Assembly: GCA_030044485.1 (NCBI GenBank)
Contig: JASHVQ010000009.1
Location: 1 to 5,567, forward strand
Source of the DNA: Methylovirgula sp.
GTDB lineage: Bacteria; Pseudomonadota; Alphaproteobacteria; Rhizobiales; Beijerinckiaceae
Length of the DNA: 5,567 bases
Direction: 5' to 3'
Of the stretch, positions 1-5,567 are shown in pieces. A program made the position numbers and the translations under genes. The notes below the pieces were generated by a model. It did no database searches. It saw only the letters and a list, made by a program, of their open reading frames with translations, and was not told where the DNA came from. How positions within the stretch are numbered: the first letter of the stretch is position 1; each line of letters begins with the position of its first letter.

Positions 1-644
1 ACGCCGCACTGCATGCCCTGTCGCAGGACACGAACGAGACCTATTGGGAAATCCGCAATCCGGAAGGCCGGCACGCTCTGGCCGTCGGCCTTAACGCGCC
101 GATCACCGTCAAGATCGCCGGCCATGCCGGTTATTACTGCGGCGGCATGAACGCCAAGGCGACGATCATCGTCGAAGGCAATGTCGGCGTCGGTGTCGGC
201 GAGAACATGATGTCGGGCGAGATCCGCGTCGCCGGCGATGCCAGCCAATCGGCGGGAGCCACCGGCCACGGCGGCCTGCTCGTCATCGAGGGAAATGCCG
301 CGGCGCGCTGCGGCATTTCGATGAAGGGCATCGACATCGTCGTCAAAGGCTCGATCGGACACATGTCGGCCTTCATGGCGCAGGAAGGCAATCTCGTCGT
401 CTTGGGCGACGCCGGCGAAGCCCTGGGCGATTCGATCTATGAGGCGCGGCTTTTTGTGCGCGGCGGGGTCAAGAGCCTGGGCGCCGACTGCATCGAGAAG
501 AGGCTGACGAGCGAAGACGAGGCGATCCTCGCTTCGCTTCTCGAACGCGCCGGCTGCGCCGACGCGCCGCTGGGCGAGTTCCGGCTCTACGGCTCGGCGC
601 GCCGCCTCTATCATTTCCACGTCGATAACGTCGACGCCTATTGA
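1..644 (+). CDS. mgsB: N-methylglutamate synthase subunit B (GXGXG / GltB C-terminal domain), 5'-partial
   Basis: This is the GXGXG beta-helix subunit of N-methylglutamate synthase, related to the C-terminal domain of glutamate synthase large subunit and to GlxC. In MgsABC it is a structural partner of the amidotransferase subunit (MgsA) and the FMN subunit (MgsC) in the cytoplasm. The reading frame is open from base 3 to the TGA at 642-644, giving 213 visible residues with no start; the first ATG at 147 lies inside the domain, so the true start is left of the window and probably only a few residues are missing. Repeating beta-strand/glycine units are plain at visible residues 54-68 (IIVEGNVGVGVGENM), 73-78, 92-98, 111-116 and 131-136. 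The stop codon overlaps the ribosome site of mgsC, so the two are surely co-transcribed. The alternative is GlxC of rhizobial glx operons; the neighbouring gmaS and mgdCD favour MgsB. Confidence 0.9.
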   Translation, partial: AALHALSQDTNETYWEIRNPEGRHALAVGLNAPITVKIAGHAGYYCGGMNAKATIIVEGNVGVGVGENMMSGEIRVAGDASQSAGATGHGGLLVIEGNAAARCGISMKGIDIVVKGSIGHMSAFMAQEGNLVVLGDAGEALGDSIYEARLFVRGGVKSLGADCIEKRLTSEDEAILASLLERAGCADAPLGEFRLYGSARRLYHFHVDNVDAY

Positions 645-646
645 GG
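642..646 (+). promoter_or_regulatory. Ribosome binding site of mgsC, overlapping the mgsB stop
   Basis: TGAGG at 642-646 contains the mgsB TGA stop. It stands 7 bases before the ATG at 654 but only 4 before the GTG at 651, which favours the ATG as the start of mgsC. The overlap with the stop suggests translational coupling. This is a spacing argument only. Confidence 0.5.
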
Positions 647-653
647 CCCCGTG

Positions 654-1991
654 ATGAACGCCCCGACCCAAAGAACGCATAGCACCGTCCCGCGCATTTC
701 CGCGACGTTCGACAAATACGTTATCTCCGAAATACAGCGCGCCGCGGCGACCGGCATCTACGACATCCGTGGCGCCGGGGCGAAGCGCAAGTTGCCGCAT
801 TTCGACGACCTCCTGTTCCTCGGCGCTTCGATTTCGCGCTACCCGCTCGAAGGCTACCGCGAGCGCTGCGGCACCAACGTTACGCTCGGCACGCGTTTCG
901 CGCGCCGTCCGCTCGAACTCAAGATCCCGATTACCATCGCCGGCATGAGCTTCGGCTCGCTCTCGGCGCCCGCCAAGGAAGCGCTGGGGCGCGGCGCTTC
1001 GGCGATGGGCACGTCGACGACGACCGGCGACGGCGGCATGACGGACGAGGAACGCTCGCATTCGAAGACACTCATCTACCAATATCTGCCCTCGCGCTAC
1101 GGCATGAACCCGCACGATCTCAGGCGCGCCGATGCGATCGAGATCGTGATCGGGCAAGGCGCCAAACCCGGCGGCGGCGGCATGTTGCTCGGCCAGAAGA
1201 TCACCGAACGCGTCGCCAAGATGCGCAGCCTGCCGCCCGGTATCGATCAGCGCTCCGCCTGCCGCCATCCCGATTGGACGGGGCCCGACGACCTCGAGAT
1301 CAAGATCGAGGAGCTGCGCGAAATCACCGATTGGGAAAAGCCGATCTTCGTGAAGGTCGGCGCGAGCCGCCCCTATTACGACACCGCTCTCGCCATCAAG
1401 GCCGGGGCCGATGTCGTCGTGCTTGACGGCATGCAGGGCGGGACGGCGGCGACGCAGGAAGTCTTCATCGAACATGTCGGCCTGCCGACGCTCGCCGCCA
1501 TCCCGCTCGCCGTCAAGGCGCTGCAGGAGCTCGGCCTGCATCGCAAGGTGCAGCTCGTCGTCTCGGGCGGCATCCGCAACGGAGCCGATGTCGCGAAAGC
1601 CTTGGCGCTCGGCGCCGACGCGGTCTCGATCGGCACCGCGGCGCTGATCGCGCTCGGCGACAATGATCCGGCGCTGGAGAGCGAATACCAGAAGCTCGGC
1701 ACCACCGCCGGCGCCTATGACGATTGGCACGAGGGGCGCGATCCCGCCGGCATCACGACGCAGGATCCGGCGCTTTACGCGCGGCTCGACCCGATCAATG
1801 CGGGACGCCGGCTCGCCAATTTTCTCGCCGTGCTGACGCTCGAGACGCAGACGATCGCGCGCGCCTGCGGCAAGAGCCACGTTCACAATCTCGAACCGGA
1901 AGACCTCGTCGCGCTCAACGTCGAGGCGGCGGCCATGGCGCGCGTGCCGCTCGCCGGCACGAATTGGATACCAGGCAAGGATGCGGGTTGA
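654..1991 (+). CDS. mgsC: N-methylglutamate synthase subunit C (FMN-binding glutamate synthase domain)
   Basis: This is the catalytic FMN (alpha/beta barrel) subunit of N-methylglutamate synthase, which forms N-methylglutamate from methylamine or a glutamyl-methylamide intermediate. It is 445 residues from ATG 654; GTG 651 would add one Met-like residue. Glutamate-synthase FMN-domain motifs appear in order: PITIAGMSFGSLS (92-104), IGQGAKPGGGGML (166-178), IKAGADVVVLDGMQGGTAA (248-266) and the phosphate-binding VSGGIRNGADVAKALALGAD (303-322). The C-terminal ARACGKSHVHNLEPEDL (402-418) is typical of the MgsC/GlxD branch. Only three cysteines are present (72, 203, 405), too far apart to form the GltB 3Fe-4S motif. 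The gap to mgsB is 9 bases and to gmaS 17, so this is one transcription unit. GlxD is the closest alternative name; the gmaS and mgdCD context supports MgsC. Confidence 0.92.
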   Translation: MNAPTQRTHSTVPRISATFDKYVISEIQRAAATGIYDIRGAGAKRKLPHFDDLLFLGASISRYPLEGYRERCGTNVTLGTRFARRPLELKIPITIAGMSFGSLSAPAKEALGRGASAMGTSTTTGDGGMTDEERSHSKTLIYQYLPSRYGMNPHDLRRADAIEIVIGQGAKPGGGGMLLGQKITERVAKMRSLPPGIDQRSACRHPDWTGPDDLEIKIEELREITDWEKPIFVKVGASRPYYDTALAIKAGADVVVLDGMQGGTAATQEVFIEHVGLPTLAAIPLAVKALQELGLHRKVQLVVSGGIRNGADVAKALALGADAVSIGTAALIALGDNDPALESEYQKLGTTAGAYDDWHEGRDPAGITTQDPALYARLDPINAGRRLANFLAVLTLETQTIARACGKSHVHNLEPEDLVALNVEAAAMARVPLAGTNWIPGKDAG

Positions 1992-1995
1992 ATGT

Positions 1996-2001
1996 AGGGG
2001 A
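1996..2001 (+). promoter_or_regulatory. Ribosome binding site of gmaS
   Basis: AGGGGA at 1996-2001 lies 7 bases before ATG 2009, in the 17-base gap after the mgsC stop (1989-1991). It decides the start: the same frame is open upstream to 1724, but that stretch lies within mgsC and has no matching site. Confidence 0.65.
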
Positions 2002-2008
2002 CTTAGTC

Positions 2009-3310
2009 ATGACCAGCGAGTTGCAGAAACAGGCCAAAGATCGCGGCATAAAATATTTCCTGATCTCGTTCACCGATCTCTTCGGCACGCAGCGTTCCAA
2101 GCTGGTGCCGGCCGAGGCGATCGACGCGATGGCCAAGAGCGGCGCGGGCTTCGCCGGTTTCGCGACCTGGCTCGACATGACGCCCGCCGATTCCGACATG
2201 TTCGTCATTCCCGACACGAGCAGCTTGATCCAGCTGCCGTGGAAGAAGGACGTGGGCTGGTTCGCCGGCAACCCCTGGATGGACGGCAAGGAAGTCGAAC
2301 ACGCGCCGCGCAACGTGCTGCGCCGGGCGATCGCCGCCGCCGCCGCGCAGGGCCTGGAGCTGAAAACCGGCGTCGAGTGCGAATTCTTCCTGGTCGCGCC
2401 GGGCGGCGACAGCATTTCCGATCCGGGCGATCTACAGGCCAAGCCCTGCTACGACCAGTCGACGCTCATGCGCCGCTACGACGTGATCTCGGAAATCTGC
2501 GACAGCATGTTGGAATTGGGCTGGAAGCCCTACCAGAACGACCACGAGGACGCCAACGGCCAGTTCGAGATGAACTGGGAATATGACACCTCGCTGGTGA
2601 CCGCCGACCGCCACTCGTTCTTCAAATACATGGTGAAGTCGATTGCCGAGAAGCACGGGCTGCGCGCCACCTTCATGCCCAAGCCCTTCCCGCATCTGAC
2701 CGGCAACGGCTGCCACGCCCATGTTTCGCTGTGGAAGGACGGCAAGAACGTATTCGCCGATCCCAAGGGCGAGCTCGGCGTCTCGAAACTCGGCTATCAA
2801 TTCCTGGGCGGCCTGCTGGCGCATGCCGAGGCGCTGACGGCGATCTCCAATCCGACCGTCAACAGCTACAAGCGCATCAATGCGCCGGTGACGCTCTCGG
2901 GCGCCACGTGGTCGCCCAATACGGCGACCTATACCGGCAACAACCGCACGCATATGATCCGCATTCCCGAAGAGGGGCGGTTCGAACTGCGCCTCGCCGA
3001 CGGATCGACCAATCCGTATCTTCTGCAGGCGGCGATCCTCGTGGCCGGGCTGGACGGCATCAAGAACGCCAGCGACCCGGGCAAACGACTCGACGTCAAC
3101 ATGTATACGCACGGCCATCTGATCGAAGGCGTCAAGAAACTGCCGCTCAATCTGCTCGACGCGCTGCGCGCCTTCGAGCGCTCGGCGCTTTACAAACATG
3201 CCTTCGGCGCGGAATTCGTGACCGCCTACGTAAAACTCAAGATGGAGAACTGGAACGAATATATGCGCTACCTCACCAAGTGGGAGGTAGAGACAACGCT
3301 CGACTGCTAG
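2009..3310 (+). CDS. gmaS: Gamma-glutamylmethylamide synthetase (glutamine synthetase family)
   Basis: This is a cytoplasmic ATP-dependent ligase joining methylamine to the gamma-carboxyl of glutamate, the entry step of the NMG pathway. It is 433 residues, close to the usual GmaS length. The N-terminal beta-grasp domain spans about 10-95. Glutamine-synthetase catalytic motifs follow: GVECEFF (121-127; metal ligands E123, E125), HEDANGQFE (179-187; E180, E187), KPFPHLTGNGCHAHVS (225-240; H236), NPTVNSYKRI (281-290; R289), NNRTHMIRIP (311-320; R313, R318) and RFELRLADGSTNPYL (324-338; E326, R328). The FAGFATWLDMTPAD segment (48-61) and INAP (290-293) look like GmaS rather than ordinary GlnA, and the two acidic ammonium-site residues of GlnA are absent at these places. 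I see no NLYDLPP-type adenylylation tyrosine loop. The gene sits directly behind mgsC. It could otherwise be called type III glutamine synthetase; the context makes GmaS strongly preferred. Confidence 0.93.
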   Translation: MTSELQKQAKDRGIKYFLISFTDLFGTQRSKLVPAEAIDAMAKSGAGFAGFATWLDMTPADSDMFVIPDTSSLIQLPWKKDVGWFAGNPWMDGKEVEHAPRNVLRRAIAAAAAQGLELKTGVECEFFLVAPGGDSISDPGDLQAKPCYDQSTLMRRYDVISEICDSMLELGWKPYQNDHEDANGQFEMNWEYDTSLVTADRHSFFKYMVKSIAEKHGLRATFMPKPFPHLTGNGCHAHVSLWKDGKNVFADPKGELGVSKLGYQFLGGLLAHAEALTAISNPTVNSYKRINAPVTLSGATWSPNTATYTGNNRTHMIRIPEEGRFELRLADGSTNPYLLQAAILVAGLDGIKNASDPGKRLDVNMYTHGHLIEGVKKLPLNLLDALRAFERSALYKHAFGAEFVTAYVKLKMENWNEYMRYLTKWEVETTLDC

Positions 3311-3330
3311 GTGGCGTCGCAACGCGTCAT
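3311..3330. other. 20-base convergent junction between gmaS and mgdD
   Basis: These 20 bases separate the gmaS TAG (3308-3310) from the mgdD stop (3331-3333, minus strand). They contain only a 4-bp potential hairpin (GCGT 3314-3317 with ACGC 3322-3325) and no T-run on either strand. An intrinsic terminator does not fit here, so each transcript probably ends inside the opposing gene or by a factor-dependent route. Confidence 0.6.
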
Positions 3331-3927
3331 TCAGCCGGGCGGGCGGATTTTGACGCCGAATTCGGCGGCGCTCGCCAAGAGCCAATGGCAGAAGTCGGGC
3401 ACGAAGCTGCGCGCCACGGCAATCTCAAAGGTCGGGGCGGCGTCGATCTGCCAGAGGATCACGCCGAAATGCGCGCAGCTTGCGATGGCCGCATCGCCGG
3501 GAGCAAAGGCGCGCGGATGAAGATCGACGCCCACGCCTTTCTCCAGCGCGGCGCGCAGCTTCGGTCCGCTGAGGCGTAGAATCGCGTAGCCGCTCGACTG
3601 ATCGCTGACGGCGGCCGCCTCTCCTAGATCGCGCCGCAGATCCTCGACGAGCGTCTGGCGCGCGCTCACCGCGAGCCAGGCGCGCGGTCCGATGCCCACG
3701 AAAGCCAGATCGCCGGCGGCGCTGCGCTTCGCCCCCTCGCGAAGCTCCAATCCGCGCGCGGCGCGCAGCCGGGCCGCGATGTCGGCGACGCGGGCGCGCG
3801 CGATCACCGTCGCGGCCTGCGCCGCGGCGCGCTCGGAGAGCGTCACGCCCGCGGATTGTTCAGGCCCGATGTCGCCCAAGAGGCCCGCAAAGGCCGAGCG
3901 CGGTTCAAGCGCGAATGTCTCAGCCAT
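3331..3927 (-). CDS. mgdD: N-methylglutamate dehydrogenase subunit D (sarcosine oxidase gamma-like)
   Basis: This is the small gamma subunit of the heterotetrameric N-methylglutamate dehydrogenase, homologous to SoxG. The family has a structural or assembly role in the complex rather than a known active site of its own. It is 198 residues, near the normal SoxG size. Recognisable SoxG features are a central segment around FVGIGPRAWLAVS (76-88), then VSDQSSGYAILRLSGP (107-122), the hallmark VDLHPRAFAPGDA (134-146), and a C-terminal RSFVPDFCHWLLASAAEFG (173-191). Start ATG 3927 is chosen over an in-frame ATG at 3972 because a strong GGAGGGGA site precedes it, the protein then begins MAETFALEPRS as expected, and the overlap with mgdC falls to 8 bases (ATGGCTGA). 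It could belong to a sarcosine oxidase, but its position beside mgs/gmaS argues for MgdD. Confidence 0.88.
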   Translation of the reverse strand: MAETFALEPRSAFAGLLGDIGPEQSAGVTLSERAAAQAATVIARARVADIAARLRAARGLELREGAKRSAAGDLAFVGIGPRAWLAVSARQTLVEDLRRDLGEAAAVSDQSSGYAILRLSGPKLRAALEKGVGVDLHPRAFAPGDAAIASCAHFGVILWQIDAAPTFEIAVARSFVPDFCHWLLASAAEFGVKIRPPG

Positions 3928-5567
3928 GCAGCCGCGTCCCCTCCGGATCGACGAAGGCGGGCGAGACGACATCGACTTCGACGTCGGCGTCGCGGAGCGG
4001 ATCGTAGGCGCGCAGCCGCTCGCCGATGCGCTGCGGCCCGCGCTTCAGGAGGCCGAGCCCGATCCACGCATCGAGATGCGGCGAAAAGGCGACCGAGGTC
4101 ATATAGCCTTCGTCGTTCTCGACCGTCGGCTTGGCGCCGAGCCCCAGGAAGTGCGCGCCGGCGCGCAAGCGCTCGGCCGGATCGGTGGGCATGAAGCCGA
4201 CCAAGGTCGGCCGTTCGGGATCGGTCAGGGCGGGGCGCTGCGCCATCGCGCGGCCGATGAAATCCTTTTTCGTCGACAGAAGCTTGCCAAGCCCGAGGTC
4301 GGCGGCGGTCGTCTGTCCGTTGAGCTCATTGGCCGAGACGTGGCCCTTTTCGATGCGCAACACGCCGAGCGCCTCGCTGCCGTAGGGCGCCGCGCCTAGC
4401 GACGCGCCGGCCCGCAGCAGCGCGTCCATCAGGCTTGCGCCGTAATTCGCGGGCACGGCGATTTCATAGGCGAGCTCGCCCGAGAAGGAGAGACGAAAGA
4501 GGCGCAGATTGACGCCGCCGAATTTGATTTCCGCGCAGGCGAGATAGGGAAAGGCGCCACTGTCGAGATCGAGGCCGCCGCCCAGAAGATTCTCCAAAAG
4601 CTCGCGCGACCTCGGGCCGGCCACCGCGTATTGCGTCCATTGCTCGGTCACCGACGCCATCGCGACATCGAGTTCGGGCCACACGACCTGATGGCAGAAT
4701 TCGAGATGCTGCATCACTTTGACGGCATTGCCAGTGGTCGTCGACATCACGTAGCGCTCCGGCGCCAGCCGCGCCGTCGTTCCGTCGTCGAGCACGAATC
4801 CGTCGTCGCGCAGCATCACCCCGTAACGCGCCTTGCCGACGGCGAGGGTCGAGAACGTGTTGGCATAGACGCGGTCGAGAAAGACGCCCGCGTCGCGCCC
4901 CTCGATCTCGATCTTGCCGAGCGTCGAGACGTCGCAGATGCCGACGGCTGCGCGCACCGTGCGCGCCTCGCGCGTCACGCTTTCCAGCCAATCCTTTTCG
5001 TCGGCGCGCGTGAACCAGCGCGGCCGCAGCCATTGTCCGGCTTCGACCATGGTCGCGCCATTGTCGAGCGCCCAGGCGTGTCCGGCCGCATAGCGCGTCG
5101 GCTTGAAATGCGGCCCGACGTTCGGCCCGGCGAAGGCGCCGATGGCAATCGGCACATGCGGCGGCCGAGCCCGCGTCGTGCCGGCCGCGGCGACGCTCTG
5201 CCCCGTCAGATGCGCCATGAGCGCATGGCCGTTCATGTTGGAGGTCTTGCCCTGATCGGTCGCCATGCCGAGCGTCGTGTAGCGCTTCAAATGTTCGAGC
5301 GCGCGGAAGCCTTCGCGATAGGCGATCTCGACGTCCTGTGCCGTCACGTCGTTCTGCAGATCGACGAAGGCCTTGTGGCGCCCTTTATCGACCTTCCAGA
5401 TCGGCATTGACCCCGTGGTGCCTTCGCGCGTCTGGGCGAGCGGGCGTTGGGCGAAGGTAAAGCCCAAATCTTCGGCCGCCGCTTTGCCGGCTGCCGCGCC
5501 TTCCGACAGACAATCGGTGAGCTTGAAATGGCCAGCGGCGGCGCCGGCGATGCTCATCCCCGCCGGG
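3920..5567 (-). CDS. mgdC: N-methylglutamate dehydrogenase subunit C (sarcosine oxidase alpha-like), 5'-partial
   Basis: This is the large subunit of the heterotetrameric N-methylglutamate dehydrogenase, which oxidatively demethylates N-methylglutamate. It is homologous to SoxA, normally about 950-1000 residues; about the last 548 codons are here. The frame is open to the window edge, and the Met at 5557 is internal, in the PAGMSIAGAAAG tail of the nucleotide-binding domain. Numbering from that Met: the SoxA A3 domain includes FVDLQNDVTAQDVEIAYREG (64-83) and LKRYTTLGMATDQGKTSNMN (90-109); the GCV_T folate-type domain runs from about 200, with VGICDVSTLGKIEIEG (205-220), RYGVML..DDGFVLDDG (244-259) and VTEQWTQYAVAGPRSREL (303-320); the GCV_T C-terminal barrel follows, with GSEALGVLRIEKGHVSANEL (393-412), KDFIGRAM (431-438) and the terminal FVDPEGTRLHG. 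The N-terminal [2Fe-2S] and most of the FAD/NAD-type region lie outside. The gene overlaps mgdD by 8 bases; mgdA and mgdB are expected upstream. Canonical sarcosine oxidase SoxA is the alternative. Confidence 0.9.
   Translation of the reverse strand, partial: PAGMSIAGAAAGHFKLTDCLSEGAAAGKAAAEDLGFTFAQRPLAQTREGTTGSMPIWKVDKGRHKAFVDLQNDVTAQDVEIAYREGFRALEHLKRYTTLGMATDQGKTSNMNGHALMAHLTGQSVAAAGTTRARPPHVPIAIGAFAGPNVGPHFKPTRYAAGHAWALDNGATMVEAGQWLRPRWFTRADEKDWLESVTREARTVRAAVGICDVSTLGKIEIEGRDAGVFLDRVYANTFSTLAVGKARYGVMLRDDGFVLDDGTTARLAPERYVMSTTTGNAVKVMQHLEFCHQVVWPELDVAMASVTEQWTQYAVAGPRSRELLENLLGGGLDLDSGAFPYLACAEIKFGGVNLRLFRLSFSGELAYEIAVPANYGASLMDALLRAGASLGAAPYGSEALGVLRIEKGHVSANELNGQTTAADLGLGKLLSTKKDFIGRAMAQRPALTDPERPTLVGFMPTDPAERLRAGAHFLGLGAKPTVENDEGYMTSVAFSPHLDAWIGLGLLKRGPQRIGERLRAYDPLRDADVEVDVVSPAFVDPEGTRLHG
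3937..3944 (-). promoter_or_regulatory. Ribosome binding site of mgdD, inside the end of mgdC
   Basis: On the minus strand GGAGGGGA (3944 down to 3937) lies in the last codons of mgdC, 9 bases before ATG 3927. Being inside the upstream gene, it is placed for re-initiation by ribosomes finishing mgdC, keeping the two subunits in step. Confidence 0.6.

Noticed and set aside
147..644. ATG 147 as the start of mgsB
   Set aside because: The frame continues upstream to the window edge with family-like sequence, including YWEIRNPEGRHALAVGL, so the ATG is internal.
1724..2008. In-frame extension of gmaS upstream into mgsC
   Set aside because: The translated stretch is Arg-rich shadow sequence over mgsC; the family N-terminus and a good ribosome site both point to ATG 2009.
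3331..3351. GC-rich stretch followed by TTTT on the plus strand as a gmaS terminator
   Set aside because: The best stem is about 3 bp and the T-run is four bases; too weak to call, and it lies in mgdD coding sequence.
3354..3367. Perfect 14-base palindrome CGCCGAATTCGGCG near the end of mgdD
   Set aside because: It arises from codons of the conserved SoxG AEFG segment, the stem is only 5 bp around an AATT loop, and no T-run follows on either strand.
2432..3385. Long open frame (317 codons) on the minus strand antisense to gmaS
   Set aside because: It mirrors gmaS codons in high-GC DNA; the predicted protein is rich in Arg, Gly, Val and His with no recognisable domain, and gmaS is unmistakable.
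4631..5410. Plus-strand open frame of 259 codons inside mgdC
   Set aside because: It is antisense to a well-conserved SoxA-type coding region and has the Arg/His-rich composition of a GC shadow frame with no family signature.
3920..5567. Naming the minus-strand genes soxA and soxG of sarcosine oxidase
   Set aside because: Sequence alone cannot fully separate the two, but the adjacency to mgsBC-gmaS makes N-methylglutamate dehydrogenase the better reading.

Overview
The window carries parts of the N-methylglutamate (NMG) pathway for methylamine oxidation. It looks like chromosomal DNA from a GC-rich Gram-negative methylotroph or methylamine user, most likely an alphaproteobacterium of the Rhizobiales type. 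That placement rests on strong G/C preference at third codon positions, tight gene packing and the protein sequences; I cannot name a genus from it.

Layout: on the plus strand, bases 1-644 hold the 3' part of mgsB (GXGXG subunit of NMG synthase). It is followed after a few bases by mgsC (654-1991, FMN-domain subunit) and then gmaS (2009-3310, gamma-glutamylmethylamide synthetase). On the minus strand, running toward gmaS, are mgdC (3920-5567, 5' end outside the window; sarcosine-oxidase-alpha-like subunit of NMG dehydrogenase) and mgdD (3331-3927, gamma-like subunit), which overlap by 8 bases. The two groups meet tail to tail with only 20 bases between stop codons. By family precedent, mgsA should lie left of the window, and mgdA and mgdB should lie to its right, upstream of mgdC.

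How they work together: GmaS joins methylamine to glutamate using ATP, giving gamma-glutamylmethylamide. MgsABC makes N-methylglutamate from methylamine or the methylamide. MgdABCD oxidises N-methylglutamate, regenerating glutamate and releasing the methyl carbon as formaldehyde or a folate-bound C1 unit. The C-terminal folate-type (GCV_T) domain of MgdC is the part that fits C1 transfer.

I see no mobile element, tRNA, rRNA, CRISPR array or convincing terminator or promoter. Coding density is close to complete; the only non-coding DNA is three gaps of about 9, 17 and 20 bases. I found no undescribed system. The most useful observations are the altered ammonium-site residues in GmaS, the absence of an Fe-S cysteine motif in MgsC, and the very tight convergent junction between the synthesis and oxidation operons.
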